Below, piece after piece: positions 10,513-19,977 of a stretch of 64,000 nt of DNA. The DNA comes from Bacteroidota bacterium (lineage in GTDB: Bacteria > Bacteroidota > Bacteroidia > Flavobacteriales > Flavobacteriaceae), in assembly GCA_947447375.1 (NCBI GenBank), contig CANFJB010000001.1:124001-188000 (forward strand), read 5' to 3'. Under the pieces are notes generated by a model that did no database searches, was not told where the DNA came from, and saw only the letters and a program-made list of their open reading frames with translations. How positions within the stretch are numbered: position 1 is the stretch's first letter; the number at the start of each line of letters is the position of its first letter. The translations under genes were made by a program, and so were the position numbers.

Positions 10513-10533
10513 GAGGCACGCAATGCGTGCCTC
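10513..10533 (-). promoter_or_regulatory. Terminator-like hairpin in the rimP-nusA-infB leader
   Basis: In the minus-strand transcript, GAGGCACGC pairs perfectly with GCGTGCCTC (9 bp, 3-nt loop) and is followed directly by UUUUU. It lies about 25 nt after the predicted transcription start and 14 nt before the rimP ATG. This is the form of an intrinsic terminator or attenuator inside a 5' UTR. It could alternatively stop read-through from the upstream tRNA gene. Confidence 0.6.
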
Positions 10534-10563
10534 ATTATCTAATCTTTCATATAAATAACGATG

Positions 10564-10591
10564 CAAATATACTATTTTTTTTATAAACCAA
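10564..10591 (-). promoter_or_regulatory. Promoter of rimP-nusA-infB
   Basis: Minus-strand TATATTTG (10571-10564) fits TAnnTTTG. A TTG at 10591-10589 lies 17 bp upstream. The predicted leader is about 60 nt and contains the hairpin at 10513-10533. Confidence 0.6.
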
Positions 10592-10645
10592 AAATCATTC
10601 TGCAATCTTATTGTCAAATTGGCTAATTATTAAGGTTTTAGGCAT

Positions 10646-10677
10646 AAAAAAACTCCCCAATTACTTGAGGAGTTTTT
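10646..10677 (-). terminator. Intrinsic terminator after tRNA-Gln
   Basis: In the minus-strand transcript, AAAAAACTCCTCAA pairs with TTGGGGAGTTTTTT around a GTAA loop, with one G-U pair. It starts 3 bp after the tRNA discriminator base and ends in a U-run. Confidence 0.85.
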
Positions 10678-10679
10678 TG

Positions 10680-10750
10680 TTGGTCTACTAGGACTCGAAC
10701 CTAGAAAGACTGCACCAAAAACAGTTGTGTTACCATTACACCATAGACCA
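10680..10750 (-). tRNA. tRNA-Gln (anticodon UUG)
   Basis: Read on the minus strand, the 7-bp acceptor stem TGGTCTA/TAGACCA is complete. The D-arm contains AATGGTAA. The anticodon stem ACTGT/GCAGT closes the loop TTTTGGT, placing TTG at positions 34-36, which reads CAA. The T-arm is CTAGG-TTCGAGT-CCTAG. The discriminator base A is at 10680 and no CCA is encoded. A terminator follows at once, so this is a single-gene transcript. Confidence 0.95.
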
Positions 10751-10905
10751 ATTCCATTGCTTTAAAGCGAGTGCAAAATTAAACGAAATTTTAAGTTTCA
10801 CAAATTTTTTACCTAAAAAAAATTAAAAATAAATTTTTAGCATTTCTTTAAGCAAAAAAACATTTTCTTTGTACATCAAAAAAAAGTAAAATTCATACTA
10901 TATAT

Positions 10906-13900
10906 ATGACAAACTTCAATTTTAATAAATGGAATACCATTTTAGGTTGGATCACATTTGCAATAGCATTAACCACTTACACACTTACCGTTGAACCAAC
11001 CATGAGTTTTTGGGACTGCGGAGAATATATTGCCACAGCAGCTAAACTTGAAGTCGGTCACCCACCCGGAGCGCCTTTATTTCAAATGATTGGAGCCTTT
11101 TTCGCCATGTTTGCCACCGATGCAAAACACATCGCATTAATGGTAAATATGATGTCGGTTTTTTCAAGCGCATTTACCATTTTATTCCTTTTTTGGTCTT
11201 CTACACTTTTGATTAGAAAAATCGTTAACTCCGTTGCTTTTTCAAATGATTATGAAGGTTCAAATGAGCCAATTTCAAAAAATAACGCTATTGTAATTTT
11301 AGGAAGTTCTTTTATTGGTTCCCTAGCCTTTACTTTTTCAGATAGTTTTTGGTTTAACGCCGTAGAAGCTGAAGTTTATGCCATGGCTACCTTATTTATC
11401 GCTTTATTATTTTGGCTTGGATTGCGATGGGAACAAGACATGAATACCCCTCGCGGCAACAGATGGTTGCTATTAATTTCATTGATTGTGGGGCTTTCAT
11501 TTGGAGTTCACTTTATGGCGTTATTGACTATTCCTGCTATTGGTTTCTTGTATTTTTTCAAAAATTATAAAACAGTAACTTTCAAAAATTTCATTATTGC
11601 CAATGTTGTAGTAGTGGCAGTTTTACTATTTATTTTCAAATTATTGTTGCCTTGGACCATGGCGTTTTTTGGTAAAGCAGAAATATTTATGGTAAATAGC
11701 CTTGGTTTACCTTTTGATTCTGGTACTATTTTCGTGACATTATTATTGATAGGATTGTTTTATTTTGGAATCAAATACACAAAATCAAAAGGTTATGTCC
11801 AAATGAACACTTTGATTTTATGTGTATTATTCATCTTAATTGGATTTTCAACATGGATGATGTTGCCAATTCGTGCTAATGCAAATACCGTAATCAATGA
11901 AAATAAACCATCGGATGCGGCAGAAGTTTTAGCCTATTATAATAGAGAACAATACGGAGTTAATCCTTTATTTTACGGTCCTCAGTACACAGATACTTTT
12001 GCAGGATTAGATAAAGAAACTCCTTATTTAGATAAAGCACCTAACTACGAAAGAGATTATAAAACAGGTAAATATATTATTACCAATAATTTTAAAAATG
12101 CGGAACAAAACAGTGACGACAATCAGAAAGCGTTTTTACCTCGTTTATGGAGCACTGAACATGTTGAAAATTACATGGATTTTACACATCCACCAGAATT
12201 CAAAATGAATCCAAATTATGCCTACGAAGACGATTTAGGTCAATATGGAATTGATATAAACCAACTTTCTGAAGAAGATGTAGCTAAAGCAAGTGCTCAA
12301 TTAAGAGACGAAGTGGAGAAAACCGTTAATGAGTTTAGAGCTGCTTATGCTGCAAAAAAAGTAGATAACGGAGATTACGTTACTTTTTTAAAGACCTATG
12401 GCGATTACCTAATAATTGAAAAACCGACAACCTCAGACAATTTCAGTTTTATGTTTGAATACCAATTTGGATACATGTATTGGAGGTATTTAATGTGGAA
12501 TTTTACTGGTCGTCAAAATGACAATCAAGGAAATTATGATTTGGTTGATGGAAATTGGTTGATTGGAATTGACTTTATTGATGAATTTCATCTTGGACCA
12601 CAATATGATTTACCATCAGATACTTTAAATAATAAAGGTAGAAATGTGTATTATTTCATTCCATTTTTGCTTGGATTAATTGGATTGATATACCATGCCT
12701 ATAAAAATCAAAAGAGCTTTTATGTACTTTTAGTATTGTTCCTTTTCACCGGATTGGCGCTAAAAGTGTATTTAAATGAAAGACCTTTTGAACCTCGTGA
12801 AAGAGATTATGCATTAGTAGGTTCGTTTTATGTATTTGCAATTTGGATAGGAATTGGAGTTTATGCTATTTATGATTTGCTTAAAAATTACCTACAACCA
12901 AAATTTGCTGGGCCAATTGTATTAGCAACAACAATTCTAGGAGCACCGTTATTAATGGCTTCTCAAAACTGGGATGATCACGATCGTTCTGGAAAATTTA
13001 CTGCTATTGCTTTGGCAAAAAACTATTTGAATTCTTGTGATAAAAATGCAATTTTATTTACCATTGGCGATAATGATACTTTCCCACTTTGGTACGCACA
13101 AGAAATTGAGAACGTTAGAACTGACGTAAAAATAGTCAATACGAGCTTGTTTATGACCGATTGGTATATTGATCAAATGAAAAGTAAAACCTATCAATCG
13201 GATGGTTTGCCAATTTCTTTTACACACGATCAATATGTAGGAGATAAATTAGATTATATAGTTTACAATCAATTGACTGATACTCGTTGGGACATTAAGA
13301 ATTTTATGGAATTTTCTAAAAGTAATGACCCTAAAACATTTGTTGATATGCCAAACGGACAAAAGGTACATTTTTATCCAACCAATAAAATCCGATTGTT
13401 AATTGATAAAAATAATATCATTAAGAATAAAGTGGTGAACCCGAAATTCTACGATTCTATTGTACCTTATATAGATATCGATATTAAAGGTAGAGCAATC
13501 TATAAAAACCGACTTATGATGTTGGATATTTTGGCAAATAATAATTGGAAAAGACCAATTTATTTTTCTCCTGGTAGTTTCGGCGATGACGATTACCTGT
13601 GGATGAAAGATTTCCTTCAATTAGATGGTATGGTTTATAAATTAGTTCCTATTAAAACTCCAATCGCTAAAGATGCAAGTCAACATGATATGGGATGTAT
13701 TGATTCTGATGTGATGTACAATTTGATTAAAAAATGGGATTGGGGTAATGGAGATAGTCCAAATATTTACCACGATAATGAAACTCGAAGGAATAGTATT
13801 TCTTACAGAACCAATATGTCGAGATTAATGGAGCAGTTGATTAACGAAAAGAAATTTGCGAAAGCAGAAGAAATCATTGACTTGGGAATGAAAAAAATGC

Positions 13901-14217
13901 CAATCAGATATTACGATTATTATACTATGGTTGAGCCATTTGCAAGCGGTTATTATGCTATTGGTAAAAAGGAAAAAGCCAGAAAATTATTAACGGAACT
14001 TTCAAAAAAATACCAAGAGCAATTAAAATATTTCAGCAACTACAAACCTTCAGAATTAGGAACTGTGGCTATGGAGGTTGTTACCAATATAGAAAGATAC
14101 AGAAGCCTATTGGAAGTAATGAAAGACAGTAAAGATTTTGAATTCTATAATGAGAATAGAAAAGTATTCAACATGTACAATCAAATGTTCAAACTTTTTG
14201 ACAGGGATAATGAATAA
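10906..14217 (+). CDS. DUF2723 membrane protein (TMEM260-like, putative protein O-glycosyltransferase)
   Basis: Large inner-membrane protein of 1103 aa. The N-terminal half is polytopic with roughly ten or more hydrophobic helices. Its first loop carries the family's conserved acidic stretch (VEPTMSFWDCGEYIATAAKL, about 30-50), typical of GT-C type glycosyltransferases. After about residue 690 a mostly soluble domain follows (GDNDTFPLWYAQEIENVRTD, ending in helical repeats). DUF2723 proteins are related to TMEM260, a protein O-mannosyltransferase in animals, and are widespread in Bacteroidota. An O-glycosylation role for exported proteins is a reasonable inference, not shown here. The gene is monocistronic, with a terminator just after the stop. 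Confidence 0.88.
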   Translation: MTNFNFNKWNTILGWITFAIALTTYTLTVEPTMSFWDCGEYIATAAKLEVGHPPGAPLFQMIGAFFAMFATDAKHIALMVNMMSVFSSAFTILFLFWSSTLLIRKIVNSVAFSNDYEGSNEPISKNNAIVILGSSFIGSLAFTFSDSFWFNAVEAEVYAMATLFIALLFWLGLRWEQDMNTPRGNRWLLLISLIVGLSFGVHFMALLTIPAIGFLYFFKNYKTVTFKNFIIANVVVVAVLLFIFKLLLPWTMAFFGKAEIFMVNSLGLPFDSGTIFVTLLLIGLFYFGIKYTKSKGYVQMNTLILCVLFILIGFSTWMMLPIRANANTVINENKPSDAAEVLAYYNREQYGVNPLFYGPQYTDTFAGLDKETPYLDKAPNYERDYKTGKYIITNNFKNAEQNSDDNQKAFLPRLWSTEHVENYMDFTHPPEFKMNPNYAYEDDLGQYGIDINQLSEEDVAKASAQLRDEVEKTVNEFRAAYAAKKVDNGDYVTFLKTYGDYLIIEKPTTSDNFSFMFEYQFGYMYWRYLMWNFTGRQNDNQGNYDLVDGNWLIGIDFIDEFHLGPQYDLPSDTLNNKGRNVYYFIPFLLGLIGLIYHAYKNQKSFYVLLVLFLFTGLALKVYLNERPFEPRERDYALVGSFYVFAIWIGIGVYAIYDLLKNYLQPKFAGPIVLATTILGAPLLMASQNWDDHDRSGKFTAIALAKNYLNSCDKNAILFTIGDNDTFPLWYAQEIENVRTDVKIVNTSLFMTDWYIDQMKSKTYQSDGLPISFTHDQYVGDKLDYIVYNQLTDTRWDIKNFMEFSKSNDPKTFVDMPNGQKVHFYPTNKIRLLIDKNNIIKNKVVNPKFYDSIVPYIDIDIKGRAIYKNRLMMLDILANNNWKRPIYFSPGSFGDDDYLWMKDFLQLDGMVYKLVPIKTPIAKDASQHDMGCIDSDVMYNLIKKWDWGNGDSPNIYHDNETRRNSISYRTNMSRLMEQLINEKKFAKAEEIIDLGMKKMPIRYYDYYTMVEPFASGYYAIGKKEKARKLLTELSKKYQEQLKYFSNYKPSELGTVAMEVVTNIERYRSLLEVMKDSKDFEFYNENRKVFNMYNQMFKLFDRDNE

Positions 14218-14230
14218 AAAAAAGTAAAAA

Positions 14231-14264
14231 AAATATCACCTTAATGAAAAATAGGGTGATATTT
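14231..14264. terminator. Terminator after the DUF2723 gene
   Basis: AAATATCACC pairs with GGTGATATTT around a 14-nt A-rich loop. It lies between convergent genes, with A-run and T-run flanks on either side. Confidence 0.75.
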
Positions 14265-14309
14265 TTCATTTTTAGTATAAAAATGTACGGAAATTGCTTT
14301 TTTTTGATC

Positions 14310-14606
14310 TTAAATTTGGTCTTGAACCAAGCTAATAATTGTGTTAGCATCAAGCTCACCAGATTGTCTCCAAACCATCTGACCTTGTTTGTAAATCATT
14401 AAAGTAGGAAGTCCTTTAATTCGTAAAGCATCGGCTAATTCTTGATTTTTATCAACGTCGATTTTTATCACTTTCGCTTTGTCACCAAGGGCTGCGGCCA
14501 CATCTCTGATAACAGGATGCATAGAAACTGAAGGCTCGTTCCATTCTGTGTAAAAATCAATTAGCACTGGTAATTGAGTATTTATAAGTTCTCCAAATTT
14601 TGACAT
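14310..14606 (-). CDS. Thioredoxin-fold protein lacking the active-site cysteines
   Basis: 98-aa cytoplasmic protein with a complete thioredoxin fold. It has DFYTEW before the active-site position, a helix, KVIKIDVDKNQELADALRIK, the cis-proline segment GLPTLMIY (Pro67) and a C-terminal helix. The usual W-C-G-P-C motif reads W-N-E-P-S (22-26), and there is no cysteine anywhere in the protein, so dithiol redox chemistry is impossible. The fold is otherwise well conserved, which argues for a structural, chaperone-like or partner-binding role rather than decay. It faces the DUF2723 gene across a terminator. Similar cysteine-less members probably occur in related flavobacteria. Confidence 0.88.
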   Translation of the reverse strand: MSKFGELINTQLPVLIDFYTEWNEPSVSMHPVIRDVAAALGDKAKVIKIDVDKNQELADALRIKGLPTLMIYKQGQMVWRQSGELDANTIISLVQDQI

Positions 14607-14680
14607 AAAACCAAAAAATTTAATATAATTTAGACTTCTAAATAGAGATTATACGGTACAAATATAAGGAATTTAACAAA

Positions 14681-15916
14681 TTACACTGTATATTTTCCTT
14701 TTTTTAGTTCTATAACAGTAATTTCTGGCATAATTCCAACGCGTCCAGGATAGGCATGAAAGCCAAATCCTCTATTCACATAAACGTATCTTCCTTTATT
14801 TTCGTATAATCCTGCCCATTGTTTATACACATATTGTGCCAAACTCCATTTGAAATACCCAGGGATTTCAATTCCAAATTGCATTCCGTGCGTGTGTCCC
14901 GATAATGTTAAGTGGAAATTTTTCTCGTGATTTTTAACTTCATATTCCCAATGCGAAGGATCATGAGACATTAATATTTTGAAATCATCCTGAGTTAAAT
15001 TGGCGGAAGCCTTATTAATATCTCCTGCTTTTTTGAAATTATTACCCCAATTTTCAACTCCAACTAGTGCAATTTTATCATCGCCTTTTTCAATAAAAGT
15101 ATGTTCATTTAGCAGCAACTTAAAATCTATTTCACCATAAAGGTTTTTAATTGCCTCAAAATTTTCATCTTTTGCTTTTTGTGATGGCCAAGTTACATAT
15201 TCCCCATAATCATGATTTCCAAGTACTGAAAATTTGCCATAATTATGTTTTCTAATTCTGTTAAATGTATCTATCCAAGGGTGCATTTCTTTAGCGTGTG
15301 TATTCACAATGTCTCCTGTAAACAAAATCATATCCGAATTTTGCTCGTTTACCAAATCAATCGCGTAATTTATTTTATCGGGATTGTCAAAACTACCACT
15401 GTGAATATCTGAAATTTGAGTAATAGTAAATCCGTCAAAGGCATCTGGTAAATCAGGAAAAAATACTCGTTGCTTGATGACTTTGTAATTGTATTTTCCA
15501 AACGTCATTCCATAAATTAATGACGCAAATGGAATTGCTGCCAATCCTAAAGCGATTTGGCTTACAAATTTTCTTCTTTGCGGAAAAAAAGTGGCGTCCT
15601 TACTGTAATTTGAAAAATAATTTGAAGTCCCTGCAAATAATCGGTAAATGTCTTCAAAAAGTAATATTATAGACAATAGAAGTTTAGGAATTAAAACCAA
15701 TAATAACAATCCTAAAGTGATCATCGTCATTTTGGTTTGACCCACACTTCTATCGAATTTTGTGAATTGATAAGCAATAAATGCAATAACTGAAATAGAA
15801 ATTACTAGATATAATGTTATAATCCATCTCACTTTTGTAATAGTTTTCAGAGCTTGAAAAGCATAAAGTTCGATAATAAAAAAAATAAGACAAAAGAGGA
15901 TGATGCGGAATGCCAT
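14681..15916 (-). CDS. Membrane-anchored metallophosphoesterase
   Basis: 411-aa protein with about four hydrophobic helices in the first 150 residues, then a calcineurin-like phosphoesterase domain. The metal-binding motifs occur in order: ISDIHSGSF (D-x-H), FTGDIVNT (G-D), VLGNHDYGEY (GNHD), MSHDPSHWE (H) and LSGHTHGMQFG (GHTH). This architecture is like the YkuE/YaeI family, some members of which cleave lipid-linked pyrophosphates. Substrate here is unknown. It starts at MAFRIILFCL, and an upstream out-of-frame alternative is not supported. It is divergent from polA with a 131-bp gap. Confidence 0.88.
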   Translation of the reverse strand: MAFRIILFCLIFFIIELYAFQALKTITKVRWIITLYLVISISVIAFIAYQFTKFDRSVGQTKMTMITLGLLLLVLIPKLLLSIILLFEDIYRLFAGTSNYFSNYSKDATFFPQRRKFVSQIALGLAAIPFASLIYGMTFGKYNYKVIKQRVFFPDLPDAFDGFTITQISDIHSGSFDNPDKINYAIDLVNEQNSDMILFTGDIVNTHAKEMHPWIDTFNRIRKHNYGKFSVLGNHDYGEYVTWPSQKAKDENFEAIKNLYGEIDFKLLLNEHTFIEKGDDKIALVGVENWGNNFKKAGDINKASANLTQDDFKILMSHDPSHWEYEVKNHEKNFHLTLSGHTHGMQFGIEIPGYFKWSLAQYVYKQWAGLYENKGRYVYVNRGFGFHAYPGRVGIMPEITVIELKKGKYTV

Positions 15917-16047
15917 TCAAAAAAATTTTATACAAAAGAACGAATAAATTATACAAATGTAACTTCTATTAAATAAAAATTAACTTGAATTGTATTCTTT
16001 AAATTTCGATTGATTATTTTTACACATTAAAATACACCTTACAATAT

Positions 16048-18888
16048 ATGTCAGCTCAAAAACGATTGTTCCTATTAGATGCTTATGCTTTAATTTTCAG
16101 AGGATATTATGCCTTTATTAAAAACCCTAGAATCAATTCAAAAGGACTTGATACTTCTGCGATTATGGGTTTTATGAATTCATTAATGGATGTCATCAAA
16201 AGGGAAAAACCGGATCATTTAGCTGTAGCTTTTGATAAAGGAGGAAGTGATTTACGAAATGATATTTTTCCGGAATACAAGGCCAATCGTGATGCAACTC
16301 CCGATGCTATTAAAATTGCTGTTCCTTATATACAAGAATTATTGAAGGCCATGCACATTCCTATTATTGAAGTAAAAGGATTTGAAGCTGACGATTTAAT
16401 TGGCACCATAGCAAAACAGGCCGAAAAACAAAATTTTAAAGTTTTTATGGTTACCCCCGATAAAGATTTTGCCCAATTGGTTTCAGAGAATATTTTTATG
16501 TACAAACCCGCAAGAATGGGAAATGGAATTGAAATATGGGGAATTCCTGAAGTACTTGAAAAATTTGAAATTGAAAGACCAGAACAAGTAATTGATTTCC
16601 TAGGAATGATGGGCGATGCAGCCGACAACATACCAGGGCTTCCAGGAGTTGGAGAAGTAACGGCGAAGAAATTTTTGAAAGAATTTGGTACCATGGAAAA
16701 TTTATTGGCCAATACCGATAAGCTTTCAGGTAAAATGAAAGACAATATTGAAGCCAATAAAGAGAAAGGAATATTATCAAAAAAATTAGCAACTATACTT
16801 TTAGATTGCCCAGTCGTTTTTGATGAAAATGACTACGAATTATCCACTCCTGATGTTGCAAAAACAGATGCGTTATTCAATGAATTAGAATTCAGAAGAA
16901 TGGCAGAACAATTTGACGCCATATTTAAAAAAGGAGGAACACCTGCGCAAATTAGTCCAGTGGATGAAGCCAAATTATATAAAAAACCACAACCGAAAAA
17001 CGACGATCAATTTGACCTTTTTGGAAGCACACTTCACGACGTAACATCTGATGAAACGCGCCATCAATATTACAATTCTTTAGAAAATACCGAACATTTT
17101 TATCAAACAATTCAAGGAGATTTGGCAGTAAAATTGCTGTTGCAAAATTTACAAAATCAAACTTCTGTATGTTTTGATACCGAAACTACAAACATAGATG
17201 CCTTACACGCCGAATTAGTAGGAATTGCATTTTCCTATGAAAAAGGCAAAGGTTTTTATGTTCCCTTTCCTGAAAACAAAGAGGAGGCAACGGTTTTAAT
17301 TGAGAAATTCAGGCCGTTTTTTGAGAATGAAGCAATTGAAAAAATCGGACAAAATTTAAAATACGATTTAAAAGTTCTTTCTAATTATTCAATTCAAGTT
17401 AAAGGCAAATTGTTTGACACGATGATTGCGCATTATCTAATTAATCCTGATATGCGTCATAATATGGATATTTTATCAGAGACTTATTTAAAATATTCTC
17501 CAAAATCAATTGAAGATTTAATTGGTAAGAAAGGGAAAAATCAGCTTTCAATGCGAGACGTTCCGTTGGAAGACATAAAAGAATATGCAGCTGAAGATGC
17601 CGATGTGACTTTTCAATTAAAAGAAAATTTTACCTTACAATTAGATAATACGGGGACCAAAAAACTCTTTGATGAAATTGAAATTCCATTGGTGAAAGTA
17701 TTGGCAGCAATGGAGAAAGAAGGAATTCGAGTAGATGTAGATTTCTTAAAATCACTATCTCACGATTTAGGCAATGATATCCAAAAACTGGAAACTACCA
17801 TTTATGAAATTGCAGGTGAAAAGTTCAATTTGGCTTCCCCAAAACAATTAGGAGACATATTATTTGACAAATTAAAAATTGGCGGTGCAAAACAAAAAAA
17901 GACAAAAACTGGGCAGTATGCAACCGGCGAAGAAATTTTAAATTACTTGGTTAAGGAGCATGAAATTGTAAAAGCAATTTTGGATTGGCGACAATTAGTA
18001 AAATTACAAAACACCTATGTTGATGCATTGCCAAACCAAGTTGATTCGACTACCAATAGAATTCACACCGATTACATGCAAACTGTTGCTGCTACAGGAA
18101 GGTTGAGTTCCAATAATCCTAACTTGCAGAATATCCCGATTCGAACTGAAAGAGGCCGTCAAATTCGAAAAGCATTTGTAGCTCGCGATGAAAATTATAC
18201 CTTGGTTTCTGCCGATTATTCTCAAATAGAACTTCGTATAATTGCGGCTTTAAGCGGGGAAGAAAACATGATTCAATCTTTCCAAAAAAATGAAGATATT
18301 CATAAAGCAACGGCATCTAAAGTATTTAATATTCCGCTGGAAGAAGTATCTCGCGAGCAAAGAAGCCATGCTAAAACGGTAAATTTTGGAATTATTTATG
18401 GCGTTTCTGCCTTCGGGTTGAGTAACCAAACTTCCCTTTCTAGAGCGGAAAGTGCAGCATTAATTGAGGCATACTATCAAACCTATCCAAGTTTGAAATC
18501 TTATATAAATAACCAAATTCAATTTGCAAGAGAAAACGGTTATGTGCAAACAATTCTTGGAAGACGTCGCTATCTAAAAGATATCAACTCGCAAAACGCC
18601 ATTGTTCGAGGTGGTGCCGAAAGAAACGCGGTGAATGCTCCAATTCAAGGAAGCGCTGCTGATATCATAAAAATTGCGATGATTAATATTCATGAAAAAC
18701 TGACAAGCGAAAATTGGAAAAGTAAAATGCTTTTGCAGGTTCATGATGAGTTAGTATTTGATGTTCATCACTCAGAATTAGAGAAAATCAAACCGATGAT
18801 AAAGCATGAGATGGAAAATGCATTTACCTTAAATGTTCCGTTGATTGTTGAAATTGGTGAAGGTATCGATTGGTTGGCAGCACATTAA
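16048..18888 (+). CDS. polA: DNA polymerase I
   Basis: Repair and Okazaki-fragment-processing polymerase, 946 aa, all three domains present. The N-terminal 5'-3' nuclease contains LFLLDAYALIFRGYYAF, VAFDKGG and GFEADDLIGT. The 3'-5' proofreading domain is intact: Exo I FDTETTN, Exo II GQNLKYDLKV and Exo III YAAEDADVTF. The polymerase domain has motif A SADYSQIELRI, motif B RSHAKTVNFGIIYGVSAFG and motif C QVHDELVFDVH. Length is normal for Bacteroidota. A PnuC-like gene begins 26 bp after its stop and may be cotranscribed. Confidence 0.98.
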   Translation: MSAQKRLFLLDAYALIFRGYYAFIKNPRINSKGLDTSAIMGFMNSLMDVIKREKPDHLAVAFDKGGSDLRNDIFPEYKANRDATPDAIKIAVPYIQELLKAMHIPIIEVKGFEADDLIGTIAKQAEKQNFKVFMVTPDKDFAQLVSENIFMYKPARMGNGIEIWGIPEVLEKFEIERPEQVIDFLGMMGDAADNIPGLPGVGEVTAKKFLKEFGTMENLLANTDKLSGKMKDNIEANKEKGILSKKLATILLDCPVVFDENDYELSTPDVAKTDALFNELEFRRMAEQFDAIFKKGGTPAQISPVDEAKLYKKPQPKNDDQFDLFGSTLHDVTSDETRHQYYNSLENTEHFYQTIQGDLAVKLLLQNLQNQTSVCFDTETTNIDALHAELVGIAFSYEKGKGFYVPFPENKEEATVLIEKFRPFFENEAIEKIGQNLKYDLKVLSNYSIQVKGKLFDTMIAHYLINPDMRHNMDILSETYLKYSPKSIEDLIGKKGKNQLSMRDVPLEDIKEYAAEDADVTFQLKENFTLQLDNTGTKKLFDEIEIPLVKVLAAMEKEGIRVDVDFLKSLSHDLGNDIQKLETTIYEIAGEKFNLASPKQLGDILFDKLKIGGAKQKKTKTGQYATGEEILNYLVKEHEIVKAILDWRQLVKLQNTYVDALPNQVDSTTNRIHTDYMQTVAATGRLSSNNPNLQNIPIRTERGRQIRKAFVARDENYTLVSADYSQIELRIIAALSGEENMIQSFQKNEDIHKATASKVFNIPLEEVSREQRSHAKTVNFGIIYGVSAFGLSNQTSLSRAESAALIEAYYQTYPSLKSYINNQIQFARENGYVQTILGRRRYLKDINSQNAIVRGGAERNAVNAPIQGSAADIIKIAMINIHEKLTSENWKSKMLLQVHDELVFDVHHSELEKIKPMIKHEMENAFTLNVPLIVEIGEGIDWLAAH

Positions 18889-18914
18889 TTATAAATTATT
18901 ATTCAAAAAACACT

Positions 18915-19652
18915 ATGTTTTCACTTACAGAAAAGTCCATCAAAACGATAAAATCAATTACCAATAGTCAGTATTTAGATGTAATTGGGTTAGTAATTGT
19001 ACTCATTGGATCAATATATTTAGGTTATCATAATGCAGAAGTTCCTTTTCAATTTAATTCAAAAACCTATGTCTTCCCACTAGGATTTTTTTCAATTATT
19101 AATGTTGGTTTTTCAATGATTTCAACTCGTTTGGTGACCAAAAAAAATAACATCGGAAATTTCATTGGAACATTAAATACTGCTTTAAGCGGTGTAATTG
19201 ATTACTTATTAGGAAATATTGCGGCAATATTGACCTATCCAATTTCATTTTTTGGAAATTATTTTGCTTTTAGAATTTGGAAAGAAAAGAGAATTCTAAA
19301 TAGCATTGATGGAATTTTCTATAGAAATTTATTTTTTGGAATGGCATTATCGCTTGTTCTAAATTACATTGGGTTTAAGTATTTAAGTGACAAACCTATT
19401 GATTGGGCATTGTTTTTTGCAATTGCGGTTCCAGCGGGAATTAGTTTTGGAGGAACTTTTAATAATAGTAGAATGTATCCTGACAATTGGATTATGTGGC
19501 AAACTTATAATTTATCGAAGATTGTTCAGAGTGTTATGATAATGAACGTCGCCAATGTGATAAAATATTTATTCTACCTTATTAATGCGATGTTGGGTTA
19601 TGTCACTTGGAAAGACGACAAGAAAAAAGGAATTATTTTGCCTACACATTAG
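18915..19652 (+). CDS. PnuC-like membrane transporter
   Basis: 245-aa inner-membrane protein with about seven hydrophobic helices. The ATG at 18915 (MFSLTEKSIKTIKS) is preferred; the in-frame ATG at 18870 would overlap polA. The arrangement of LGFFSIINVGFSMISTRLVT, ISFFGNYFAFRIWKEK near the middle and FYLINAMLGYVTWKDDKKKG at the end resembles the PnuC vitamin-precursor transporters (nicotinamide riboside, thiamine or riboflavin; facilitated diffusion with trapping by a kinase). A more clearly recognisable PnuC lies at 38943-39572. The substrate cannot be read from the sequence and no riboswitch precedes it. It lies just downstream of polA and is followed by a terminator. Confidence 0.65.
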   Translation: MFSLTEKSIKTIKSITNSQYLDVIGLVIVLIGSIYLGYHNAEVPFQFNSKTYVFPLGFFSIINVGFSMISTRLVTKKNNIGNFIGTLNTALSGVIDYLLGNIAAILTYPISFFGNYFAFRIWKEKRILNSIDGIFYRNLFFGMALSLVLNYIGFKYLSDKPIDWALFFAIAVPAGISFGGTFNNSRMYPDNWIMWQTYNLSKIVQSVMIMNVANVIKYLFYLINAMLGYVTWKDDKKKGIILPTH

Positions 19653-19683
19653 ATATAAAAATTATAACATCGCCAAAATAACG

Positions 19684-19710
19684 AAAATCCATATTTGACA
19701 ATTGGATTTT
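19684..19710 (+). terminator. Terminator after the PnuC-like gene
   Basis: AAAATCCA pairs with TGGATTTT and is followed by TTTT, 31 bp after the stop codon. It closes the polA-side transcript. Confidence 0.7.
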
Positions 19711-19744
19711 TTTTATATATTATTGTAGAAAATTTTTAATAATT

Positions 19745-19972
19745 ATGATTTTCTATATAGTACTATTAGGAATAATTCTTTGCTTTAATTATCTCACTTT
19801 CTTTTTTTTAAAATCGTTAAATGAAGACCCAACTTATTCAGATTTAACGATTAAGAAATTGACGGCAACTTCAATTTTCCCTCCACTTGGAATAATTATT
19901 ACAATAATATTAATTAGCTTTGGATTTATCTTAATAATTATTGAAACGATAAACAACCGTATAAAAAATTAA
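19745..19972 (+). CDS. Small membrane protein, unknown
   Basis: 75-aa protein with two predicted membrane helices (MIFYIVLLGIILCFNYLTFF and LGIIITIILISFGFILIIIE) joined by a polar loop. I do not recognise a family. It lies 5 bp upstream of the GIY-YIG-like gene and probably shares its transcript. Very AT-rich composition, like its neighbours. It could be an anchor or partner for the next product, but that is only a guess from position. Confidence 0.5.
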   Translation: MIFYIVLLGIILCFNYLTFFFLKSLNEDPTYSDLTIKKLTATSIFPPLGIIITIILISFGFILIIIETINNRIKN

Positions 19973-19977
19973 AATTA

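Noticed and set aside
10499..10519. Longer start for rimP (MPLFIKA extension)
   Set aside because: The upstream ATG lies in the hairpin before the U-run, and the family begins at MTFK.
18870..18914. Upstream start of the PnuC-like gene
   Set aside because: It would overlap polA, and the segment MVGSTLIINYYSKNT has no role in a transporter N-terminus.
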